Assembly (NCBI GenBank): GCA_947167535.1
Contig: CAMVIL010000029.1
Span: 1-9,314, forward strand
DNA from: an uncultured Ruminococcus sp.
Lineage (GTDB): Bacteria; Bacillota; Clostridia; Oscillospirales; Ruminococcaceae
Direction of reading: 5' to 3'
Length of the DNA stretch: 9,314 nt
Made by a program: the position numbers and the translations under genes. A model generated the notes under the pieces. It was not told where the DNA came from. It searched no databases and worked only from the letters and a program-made list of their open reading frames with translations. Below, in pieces: positions 1 to 5,075 of the stretch (position 1 is the first letter of the stretch; each line of letters starts with the position of its first letter).

Positions 1-598
1 GCATATAGATCGCGAACACCAGTCCGATTAGGAAATTCACCAGCATGGTGAGGGTCCCCGATGCGAAGTTCACCATACCGCTGAGGGTATTTGACAGGAA
101 CTTGCCGTCCTTTATCTTGTCGGTTATCATCGCGATGACCTTCGCGGCGGAGAGCCCGCTCTTCTTGATGTACTCGTTGAGAGTCGGGTTTGAAGTCGCC
201 AGCTTGAAGGCGCGGTTGATAAAGTCTGGCACCTGCTCATACAGCTGCAGCGCCGTATCCTTTATAGAAGGTATCAGCAGCGCAAGCAGCAGTGTCACCA
301 GTCCGCCCACGCCGACAAGCGTGAGCAGTATCGACACGGGACGGGCTATCTTGTGCTTTATCTTTCCTCGCGATTCTCCAAGCTTCGGTTCGCCGAACAG
401 CTTGCGCTCGATAAAGCTCATGGGCACATCAAGCACCAGCGCCATGATACAGCCCAGCACGAAGGAGGCGAATATCTCCGCGAACACCGCAAGCCAGTGC
501 TCAACGGTCTTGTACTTGTTCAGCCCCCAGTAAAGCAGCACGCCGAACGCCACCAGCATCAGCATCTGATAGAAGCTGCGGTTAGTTTTCTTATTCAT
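1..598 (-). CDS. AI-2E family transporter, N-terminal part (runs off the left edge)
   Basis: About 199 residues are visible, reading leftwards from an ATG at 598-596; no stop occurs before the window edge. Hydrophobic segments lie near residues 12-26, 37-57, 87-110 and 178-199. Between the second and third is a charged loop starting VPMSFIERKLF, followed by KHKIARPVSILLT, and a long amphipathic stretch (residues about 112-165) before the next membrane segment. This order (two N-terminal helices, a third helix, then a long extracytoplasmic region) is typical of the AI-2E/TqsA-PerM family (PF01594) of membrane exporters or antiporters. The substrate cannot be told from sequence; few members actually move autoinducer-2. 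The start overlaps the end of the DUF3592-like gene by 8 nt, and the Shine-Dalgarno-like AAAGGAAAAGG lies inside that gene, so translational coupling is likely. The family call is fairly sure, the function is not. Confidence 0.8.
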   Translation of the reverse strand, partial: MNKKTNRSFYQMLMLVAFGVLLYWGLNKYKTVEHWLAVFAEIFASFVLGCIMALVLDVPMSFIERKLFGEPKLGESRGKIKHKIARPVSILLTLVGVGGLVTLLLALLIPSIKDTALQLYEQVPDFINRAFKLATSNPTLNEYIKKSGLSAAKVIAMITDKIKDGKFLSNTLSGMVNFASGTLTMLVNFLIGLVFAIYM

Positions 599-1268
599 TT
601 ATTGCCTTTTCCTTTTTTCTATATCTTACGACGGACACTATCCATGCTACTATCTCGGCTATGAGCGCCGCCGCCATCAGTATCAGCAGGAAAATGAACC
701 GTCCCAGCTCTTCAAGTCCCGGCATCATGCCGCCGCCGACAAAGAAAAACTCCTCGTATATGGCATACCCCAGCACGATACCGCTGGAGACGCAGGTGAG
801 TATGAACGCCGCCTTGTATCTACCGAAGAACTCAGCCTTGTAGCCCTTTACTCCCTTGTGGCCGATGTATATCATAGCCGCCGCGATAGCGCACTGTATC
901 AGCGCGATGGTGTAGCTCTGGGGAGCAGCCACCGAATAGGTGTACGGGTCAAAGTACAGCTCCACCTTGTCGCCGACCTTCAGGTTCTTCTCCTGCTTTG
1001 ACGTCAGCCCCTTAGTCCATGAAGCCACAACAGGGACCTCGCCCTTTTTGCCGTTATAGTCATACTCCGCCATCGGTATCTGCATGACCCGCTCTTCGAC
1101 AGTGGAGTCCTTAGACTTTTTGTAGTTGTAAGTCTCCTCGGATATTTTGGTGACAACACCGGGAACTATATCCAGCTGCGAGTTTTGGTAAAAGACTTCC
1201 ACCGCCAGAAACAGCCCCGCTATAAGTGCCAGAATACCGTAAGTGAGCAGCAAACGCTTGAATGTCAT
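591..1268 (-). CDS. DUF3592-like membrane protein, four predicted TM helices
   Basis: 225 residues. A hydrophobic N-terminal segment (about 7-26) is followed by a soluble, presumably extracytoplasmic domain (about 30-115). Three further helices follow near 119-137, 152-171 and 188-213, and the protein ends in a basic tail (RYRKKEK). The soluble part reads GVVTKISEETYNY, then AEYDYNGKKGEVPVV, then LKVGDKVELYFDPYTYSV. This is the beta-rich pattern of DUF3592 proteins (VGDKVE.YYDP-like motif), whose function is unknown. The start is supported by AGGAGCGA at 1272-1279, 3 nt upstream of the ATG. It sits 12 nt downstream of ilvB and overlaps the AI-2E transporter gene, so it is the middle gene of a three-gene minus-strand transcript. 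Nothing in its sequence links it directly to acetolactate synthesis. Confidence 0.72.
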   Translation of the reverse strand: MTFKRLLLTYGILALIAGLFLAVEVFYQNSQLDIVPGVVTKISEETYNYKKSKDSTVEERVMQIPMAEYDYNGKKGEVPVVASWTKGLTSKQEKNLKVGDKVELYFDPYTYSVAAPQSYTIALIQCAIAAAMIYIGHKGVKGYKAEFFGRYKAAFILTCVSSGIVLGYAIYEEFFFVGGGMMPGLEELGRFIFLLILMAAALIAEIVAWIVSVVRYRKKEKAINE

Positions 1269-1280
1269 ATATCGCTCCTA

Positions 1281-2975
1281 TCAGTCGAGCTCCAACTCCA
1301 TGATAGGCTTGAGCACGTCGCCGCCGGCGGGCACCATCGGCAGAACGTTTACGTCCTTGTCGATGACGCACTCTACCAGAACAGGTCTGCCCTGCTTTGA
1401 AAGCTCGATAGCCTTCTTCAGTCCCGGCTCGATGTCCTCCTTGTTTACTATGCGAACACCCTCGATGCCGAAGGCCTCGGCGAGCTTCATATAGTCGGTG
1501 CCGCGGTCGATGGTAGTCTGGGAGAAGCGCTTGTCATAGAACAGTCTCTGCCACTGACGTACCATTCCCAGCACGTTGTTTGTGAACACCAGCTCGATGG
1601 TGGGTATGCCGTGCTTTGCAAGGGTGGACAGCTCGTTGCAGTTCATGAAGAAGCTGCCGTCGCCTGCGATGTTTACTACCGTCTTGTCGGGGTTGCCTAT
1701 CTTGGCACCGATGGACGCGCCCAGACCGTAGCCCATAGTTCCCAGACCGCCCGAGGAAGCAAACTGTCTCGGCTCGGTGAAGTCATAGAACTGCGCCGCC
1801 CACATCTGATGCTGACCTACTTCGGTGGTGATTATCGCCTTGCCGTCGGTCAGGTCGTTGAGCTTCTCGATGACCTGGTTGGGGAGCACCTCGTCCTCGC
1901 GGCTTATGGGAGCCATAGTCAGAGCGTACTGCTTCTTCCACTCGGCTATCTGCGCGATCCACTCGGGATGGCGCACCTGCGGGAGCAGTTCGTTGAGCTT
2001 CTGGATAACGTATTTCAGGTCGCCGTTGACATAACAGTCGGGAGCGACGTTCTTGCCTATCTCGGCAGGGTCTATCTCTACGTGTACTACCTTAGTATGC
2101 TTCGCAAAAGTCTTGGTATTCAGCGCAACTCTGTCGGAGAAGCGGGAGCCCAGAACTATCATGAGGTCGCACTCCTTGAGCGCAAGAGATGCAGTCTTTG
2201 TGCCGTGCATACCCAGCATTCCCACGAAGCGGGGATCCTTGTTGTAGTACGCCGCCTGTCCCATAAGAGACAGAGAGATCGGCGCGTCGATACGGCTGAC
2301 GAACTCGCCCAGCGCACCCTCAGCGCCGCAGGATACAACGCCGCCGCCTGCATATACGAAAGGTCTTTCGGCGGACTTGATAAGCTCAGCCGCACGCTCG
2401 ATCTGCTCGTTGATGTCGTCGGGATTGTGGTTGATGATCTCGGCAGGCTTCTTCGGCTCGTAGTCGGTAACAGCCGCAGTAACGTCCTTGGGGATATCGA
2501 TCAGCACAGCGCCCTTGCGTCCCTCGTTGGCGATGTAGAAAGCCTCGCGGATAGTGTCTGCCAGATCACGGACGTCCTTGACGATAAAGTTGTGCTTGGT
2601 TATCGGCATGGTGATACCGCAGATATCTACCTCCTGAAAGCTGTCCTGACCGAGGGAAGCAGTGCCGACGTTACCCGTGATAGCTACCAGCGGGATAGAG
2701 TCCATGTTAGCGGTAGCGATACCGGTAACGAGGTTGGTGGCACCCGGGCCCGAGGTCGCGATAACAACGCCTGTCTTACCGGTAGTACGTGCGAAGCCGT
2801 CCGCCGCGTGGCAGGCAGCCTGCTCGTGTGCGGTGATTATGTGTCTGATCTTATCGGAATACTTATACAGCGCGTCATAGATATTGAGCACTGCACCGCC
2901 CGGATATCCGAACACGATATCCGCGCCCTGCTCCAGAAGACATTCGAGCAGTATTTCAGAGCCGTTTAATTTCAT
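1281..2975 (-). CDS. ilvB: Acetolactate synthase, large (catalytic) subunit
   Basis: A 564-residue ThDP-dependent enzyme that condenses two pyruvates to 2-acetolactate, or pyruvate with 2-oxobutyrate to 2-aceto-2-hydroxybutyrate; this is the first common step of valine, leucine and isoleucine synthesis. All three domains are present and the length is normal. The N-terminal PYR domain has FGYPGGAVLNIYDAL (about 22-36) and the catalytic Glu51 in AHEQAACHAADGFAR. The central FAD/nucleotide domain has VYAGGGV (about 207-213) and VLGSRFSDR (274-282). The C-terminal PP domain has the ThDP/Mg motif starting GDGSFFMNCNE at 438, with the NN pair at 466-467, and the conserved GMVRQWQ (470-476) near the active-site entrance. 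The start is backed by GGAGG at 2984-2988. No ilvN regulatory subunit follows; a DUF3592-like gene comes next after 12 nt. The position matching the herbicide-site proline of plant enzymes is Gly (GNVGTASLG). Confidence 0.96.
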   Translation of the reverse strand: MKLNGSEILLECLLEQGADIVFGYPGGAVLNIYDALYKYSDKIRHIITAHEQAACHAADGFARTTGKTGVVIATSGPGATNLVTGIATANMDSIPLVAITGNVGTASLGQDSFQEVDICGITMPITKHNFIVKDVRDLADTIREAFYIANEGRKGAVLIDIPKDVTAAVTDYEPKKPAEIINHNPDDINEQIERAAELIKSAERPFVYAGGGVVSCGAEGALGEFVSRIDAPISLSLMGQAAYYNKDPRFVGMLGMHGTKTASLALKECDLMIVLGSRFSDRVALNTKTFAKHTKVVHVEIDPAEIGKNVAPDCYVNGDLKYVIQKLNELLPQVRHPEWIAQIAEWKKQYALTMAPISREDEVLPNQVIEKLNDLTDGKAIITTEVGQHQMWAAQFYDFTEPRQFASSGGLGTMGYGLGASIGAKIGNPDKTVVNIAGDGSFFMNCNELSTLAKHGIPTIELVFTNNVLGMVRQWQRLFYDKRFSQTTIDRGTDYMKLAEAFGIEGVRIVNKEDIEPGLKKAIELSKQGRPVLVECVIDKDVNVLPMVPAGGDVLKPIMELELD

Positions 2976-2990
2976 ACTGATTACCTCCGT

Positions 2991-3017
2991 TTATGCTTTA
3001 CGCGGAAGCCCGCGCAT
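2991..3017 (-). other. Short leader ORF and hairpin directly before the ilvB ribosome binding site
   Basis: In the ilvB leader, an ATG at 3017-3015 opens an 8-codon reading frame (MRGLPRKA) whose TAA ends 2 nt before the GGAGG of ilvB. The frame contains a perfect 5-bp hairpin with a 4-nt loop (CGCGG-AAGC-CCGCG in plus-strand reading, 3001-3014). Only a weak GAGAG precedes the ATG. It may be chance, because a leucine attenuator would be expected to carry several branched-chain codons and a terminator, and neither is seen. Confidence 0.25.
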
Positions 3018-3059
3018 TATTCTCTCACGGACCGCAGCCCGTTTTTGTAAACACCTTTT

Positions 3060-3088
3060 ATTATAGCACACAATTCGGCAAAAGTCCA
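3060..3088 (-). promoter_or_regulatory. Sigma-A promoter of the ilvB operon
   Basis: On the minus strand there is TGGACT (-35, 3088-3083), a 17-nt spacer and a perfect TATAAT (-10, 3065-3060). Transcription would start near 3053, giving an ilvB leader of about 78 nt. That is too short for a T-box, and no intrinsic terminator lies within it. The promoter fires away from the tRNA-Leu promoter, and the two -35 boxes are about 38 bp apart. Confidence 0.75.
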
Positions 3089-3126
3089 GTATATTTGGCA
3101 CATTTTTAAAATTTTCCCCGCACCAC

Positions 3127-3155
3127 TTGACAAACCCTTCAAAATAGTGTAAAAT
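3127..3155 (+). promoter_or_regulatory. Sigma-A promoter of the tRNA-Leu gene
   Basis: A perfect TTGACA (3127-3132), a 17-nt spacer and TAAAAT (3150-3155) place the start near 3162, about 27 nt upstream of the mature tRNA 5' end. The short 5' leader contains a 6-bp hairpin (TTCGCC-CTGT-GGCGAA, 3167-3182). Confidence 0.82.
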
Positions 3156-3188
3156 GTAATAGTTGGTTCGCCCTGTGGCGAAGCTTCT

Positions 3189-3272
3189 GCCGCCGTGGCG
3201 GAATAGGCAGACGCAAGGGACTTAAAATCCCTCGGTAGTAATACCGTACCGGTTCAAGTCCGGTTGGCGGCA
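3189..3272 (+). tRNA. tRNA-Leu, anticodon UAA
   Basis: An 84-nt type II (long variable arm) tRNA that folds completely. The acceptor stem is GCCGCCG with TGGCGGC (one G-U pair at 7-66), and the discriminator is A at 3272. The D arm carries the GG pair. The anticodon stem is AGGGA/TCCCT with loop CTTAAAA, placing anticodon TAA at 3223-3225. The variable arm CGGTA-GTAA-TACCG is typical of tRNA-Leu, and the T arm is ACCGG-TTCAAGT-CCGGT. It reads UUA and, by wobble, UUG codons. The 3' CCA is not encoded (CAGG follows the pairing region), so CCA would be added after processing. It is a single tRNA transcript with its own promoter and terminator. Confidence 0.97.
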
Positions 3273-3297
3273 GGTACGCGGCGTGTACCACGCTGTT

Positions 3298-3330
3298 CCC
3301 TCGCATTGAAAATGCGAGGGATTTTTATTT
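3298..3330 (+). terminator. Intrinsic terminator of tRNA-Leu
   Basis: A perfect 10-bp stem (CCCTCGCATT / AATGCGAGGG) around a 3-nt loop is followed by ATTTTTATTT. It lies 25 nt after the tRNA 3' end. Confidence 0.9.
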
Positions 3331-3382
3331 GTGCGGCTCGGGACTTTGGGTTCGTCTTTTCCGTTCGCCGCCCGTATCCGGA

Positions 3383-3413
3383 ACGCGTACTCTGTATGGA
3401 GTGCGCGTTTTTT
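3383..3413 (+). terminator. Second strong plus-strand intrinsic terminator
   Basis: ACGCGTACTC pairs with GAGTGCGCGT (10 bp with one T-G pair) around the loop TGTATG and runs into six T residues. There is no gene between it and the tRNA terminator at 3298-3330. It may be a back-up terminator, or the 3' end of a short unannotated RNA from 3331-3382. In the rest of this gap (3414-3472) nothing recognisable is seen. Confidence 0.75.
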
Positions 3414-3472
3414 GTGTCCTTTGCCGAAAAAGCGCTCTGTTTTTGAAGAGTCGTTTGTGAAAACTATAAGAA

Positions 3473-3491
3473 TTTAAAGTCTTACTTTAAA
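3473..3491. promoter_or_regulatory. Palindromic operator-like site 1, upstream of the DUF2975 promoter
   Basis: A perfect inverted repeat TTTAAAGT-CTT-ACTTTAAA ends 6 nt before the -35 box. Its 17-bp core matches site 2 (3560-3576) at 15 of 17 positions. Centres are 86 bp apart, about eight helical turns. The binding protein is not known; the small HTH protein encoded at 4293 is one candidate. Confidence 0.65.
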
Positions 3492-3497
3492 AAGTTG

Positions 3498-3526
3498 TTG
3501 ACACGCTTGAATTTTTGTGTTATGAT
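3498..3526 (+). promoter_or_regulatory. Sigma-A promoter of the DUF2975-HTH operon
   Basis: A perfect TTGACA (3498-3503), a 17-nt spacer and TATGAT (3521-3526) place the start near 3533. A second TATAAT at 3526-3531 would need a 22-nt spacer and is less likely. The leader is about 110 nt and contains operator-like site 2. Confidence 0.78.
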
Positions 3527-3559
3527 ATAATCGCAGAAGAACAAAAGAAGTTTAAATAC

Positions 3560-3576
3560 TTAAAGTCAGACTTTAA
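3560..3576. promoter_or_regulatory. Palindromic operator-like site 2, in the leader of the DUF2975 operon
   Basis: A perfect inverted repeat TTAAAGTC-A-GACTTTAA lies about 27-43 nt after the predicted transcription start. It is almost the same as site 1 and mirrors it across the promoter, an arrangement suited to repression by looping or by road-block. Confidence 0.65.
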
Positions 3577-3642
3577 AAATCAACTTCAACAGACAAAACA
3601 AAAGACAAACAACAAACCTAAACCCGCAAAGGAGAGATCAGA

Positions 3643-4278
3643 ATGAAACAGACAAAAGATGAAAACAGAATAGGCTTGCTCAACAAGGACGCTTTCCGTC
3701 TGCTGGCGGTGTTCCTCGGATACTTCATGCTCATGCTGGTGCTGATATCGACATGGGATCTCGTGAATGTGGCGCGCACAGACAAGAACGCCTTCGAGAT
3801 CAGACAGATCCCCGTCGAGAATATCGAAAACGGACAGACCCTCTATCAGCTGTTCAAAAACGGCGACTATCAGTGCGACGTCGACATCAACGAGTACTCT
3901 CTGCTCGACACTGACGGCAACACGGATTACAAATACTGCGCACTTATTCACAGCGTCAGACGTCTGGTGAACGTGCTCATCATCGCGGGCATGATGCTTC
4001 TGGTAGTTCAGATAGCCACCTCCACCGCAAGGGAGAATACGCCCTTTATAAAGAAAAACGCCGAGCGGATGAAGTGCATCGCAGTTCTGGCGCTGTCGCT
4101 GGGCATTCTCCCTGGGCTCATAGTATTCGCCATGAAGACGGTGAGGTTTGAATACATACACGGCTCATTCGACGTCTTCGATATGTACAATCAGCTGCTG
4201 TTTGTCGTTATCATGTTCATCGCCGCCATTTTCGAGTACGGCGTGAAGCTGCAGCAGGATAACGACCTGATAGCCTGA
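3643..4278 (+). CDS. DUF2975 domain membrane protein
   Basis: 211 residues with four predicted membrane helices, near 19-41, 107-126, 146-164 and 184-200. An extracytoplasmic loop (about 45-104) is rich in acidic residues. Two marks point to DUF2975 (PF11188): the TPFIKKNAERMKCIA stretch after helix 2, and the C-terminal FEYGVKLQQDNDLIA, which matches the usual end of the last helix (F..G..L..e.dL) in this family. Molecular function is unknown for the family. The ATG has AAAGGAGAG about 7 nt upstream. The next gene, a small HTH protein, starts 14 nt after the stop. This DUF2975 plus YozG-like HTH pairing is common in Firmicutes and suggests that the membrane protein and regulator act together. 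Expression is probably controlled through the palindromes flanking the promoter. The family call is confident, the role is not. Confidence 0.82.
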   Translation: MKQTKDENRIGLLNKDAFRLLAVFLGYFMLMLVLISTWDLVNVARTDKNAFEIRQIPVENIENGQTLYQLFKNGDYQCDVDINEYSLLDTDGNTDYKYCALIHSVRRLVNVLIIAGMMLLVVQIATSTARENTPFIKKNAERMKCIAVLALSLGILPGLIVFAMKTVRFEYIHGSFDVFDMYNQLLFVVIMFIAAIFEYGVKLQQDNDLIA

Positions 4279-4292
4279 GCGGGAGGTGGACT

Positions 4293-4502
4293 ATGCCGAT
4301 AATCATCAGACTTGACCGCATGATGGCGGACAGAAAAATGTCCCTCAACGAGCTCGCCGAGACCGTAGGCATGACAAACGTCAATCTTTCAAACCTCAAG
4401 ACGGGCAAGATGAAGGGCATCAGATTCGAGACGCTGGAGGCTATCTGCCGCGCTCTGAAATGCCAGCCGGGCGACCTGCTGGAGTTCACCGAGGAGGAGT
4501 AA
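4293..4502 (+). CDS. Small XRE/YozG-like helix-turn-helix transcriptional regulator
   Basis: A 69-residue single-domain DNA-binding protein. A short N-terminal strand (PIIIRLDRMMADR) leads into the helix-turn-helix (about 17-40: SLNELAETVGMTNVNLSNLKTG), then FETLEAICRALKCQPGDLLEF. The last segment is diagnostic of the Cro/C1-type HTH_26 (PF13443) / YozG group, which is normally 65-75 residues, so the protein is full length. A good ribosome binding site (GGGAGGTGG) fills the 14-nt gap after the DUF2975 gene; the two are almost surely co-transcribed. It probably regulates its own operon. The two near-identical palindromes around the operon promoter are the obvious candidate sites, but that link is inference. 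Confidence 0.87.
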   Translation: MPIIIRLDRMMADRKMSLNELAETVGMTNVNLSNLKTGKMKGIRFETLEAICRALKCQPGDLLEFTEEE

Positions 4503-4591
4503 ACGAGGGCGCGGCGGGCTCCCCGCTGTCTGAAAAAAATCCCTCGTCCGAGCCTCAGAACTTAACAGTTTCGATGACGCTCAGAATGACA
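4503..4591. repeat. Nested inverted repeat with interspersed-repeat-like motif
   Basis: Immediately after the HTH stop codon, ACGAGGG (4503-4509) pairs with CCCTCGT (4541-4547). Inside lies a second hairpin, CGGCGGG-CTC-CCCGCTG (4512-4528, one G-T pair). There is no T-run after it on the plus strand, so it is not a classical terminator. The minus strand then reads TGTCATTCTGAGCG (4591-4578), a motif that begins many intergenic repeats in bacteria. CTCAGAA occurs twice here (4555-4561 after a T, and 4581-4586). This is probably the remnant of such a repeat; a genome-wide copy count would settle it. Confidence 0.4.
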
Positions 4592-4737
4592 GTACAAGAT
4601 GTTGTGGCACACTTTTGTGATAGATACATGAAAATGTGGTTACAAAACGGCCGGTAAATATCTTTGTAAGAAAATCTGTGTGATTTGCACAAAAATGCAG
4701 GTTTTTGGTTAAAAGGGAAGAAAAATGGACGTATAGT

Positions 4738-4754
4738 ATTACATTTCGGTTACA
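4738..4754 (-). promoter_or_regulatory. WalR (YycF)-like direct repeat, box 1
   Basis: The minus strand reads TGTAAC-CGAAA-TGTAAT, a perfect fit to the WalR consensus TGTWAH-N5-TGTWAH. WalR is the essential cell-wall response regulator of low-GC Gram-positives. The box lies about 145-161 nt upstream of the predicted murA transcription start and 63 bp from box 2. Confidence 0.5.
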
Positions 4755-4800
4755 ATAATAACAGATGTGTGTCAACAGTCCGCAGAATCACCCTTGAATT

Positions 4801-4817
4801 ATTACATCCAAGTTACA
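4801..4817 (-). promoter_or_regulatory. WalR (YycF)-like direct repeat, box 2
   Basis: The minus strand reads TGTAAC-TTGGA-TGTAAT, again a perfect fit to TGTWAH-N5-TGTWAH with the same half-sites as box 1. Its proximal half (plus-strand GTTACA, 4812-4817) could also act as a weak -35 box for an extended -10 (TGATACCAT, 4832-4840) at 17-nt spacing. That would place the regulator where OmpR-family activators usually bind. Confidence 0.5.
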
Positions 4818-4863
4818 CAAATAATAAAAAATGATACCATTTTCAAAAATACAAAAAATACAC

Positions 4864-4892
4864 TTGATTTTTTTTTTGAGATGTGCTAAAAT
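4864..4892 (+). promoter_or_regulatory. Sigma-A promoter of murA
   Basis: TTGATT (4864-4869), a 17-nt spacer and TAAAAT (4887-4892) place the start near 4899. The -35 box runs into a homopolymer of ten T residues (4868-4877) that occupies half of the spacer. Confidence 0.72.
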
Positions 4893-4898
4893 GGTAGA

Positions 4899-5075
4899 GG
4901 TATTTAAAGCGAATACGTTTTCGCGGATAAAAATAAGCATTTTCTTTGCCCTGATTTTCACATCATATATGGTGCGGCTTCGGGGATAATAGATACAGCC
5001 GGACGCTTCAGGACGCGCGGCGGCAGTCGGATCCTTTACAGACTGCGTAAAAAAATCAAGGGATGTGACGATGAC
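4899..5075 (+). other. Long 5' leader of murA
   Basis: About 177 untranslated nt are predicted from the promoter. Visible pairings are GCGAA-TACGTT-TTCGC near 4909-4924 and GCAGTC/GACTGC near 5023-5046, the latter with a 12-nt loop. The TCCTT in that loop can also pair with the AGGGA of the ribosome binding region (5059-5063). No known riboswitch class is recognised, and no terminator-like T-run is present. Confidence 0.4.

Noticed and set aside
1611..2969. A 452-codon plus-strand open frame opposite ilvB
   Set aside because: It lies entirely antisense to a clearly recognised enzyme, has no family resemblance, and is the usual by-product of GC-rich codon use on the opposite strand.
1281..2975. 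Gly at the herbicide-site proline position of acetolactate synthase as a resistance mutation
   Set aside because: Bacterial acetolactate synthases naturally vary at this position, so there is no reason to see selection.
2976..3053. Possible T-box riboswitch for ilvB
   Set aside because: The leader from the recognised promoter is only about 78 nt, has no T-box sequence (TGGNACCGCG-like) and no terminator/antiterminator pair.
3189..3272. tRNA-Leu as an integration site for a mobile element
   Set aside because: No repeat of the tRNA 3' end, no integrase and no element-like genes are seen; housekeeping genes flank it.
3586..4161. A 191-codon minus-strand frame opposite the DUF2975 gene
   Set aside because: It is His/Val/Gln-rich shadow sequence; the plus strand has a proper start site, membrane helices and family motifs.
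4685..4714. TTGCAC with TTAAAA at 18-nt spacing as an extra upstream promoter for murA
   Set aside because: Both boxes are poor and the AT-rich context makes such matches frequent; the 4864-4892 promoter is much better.
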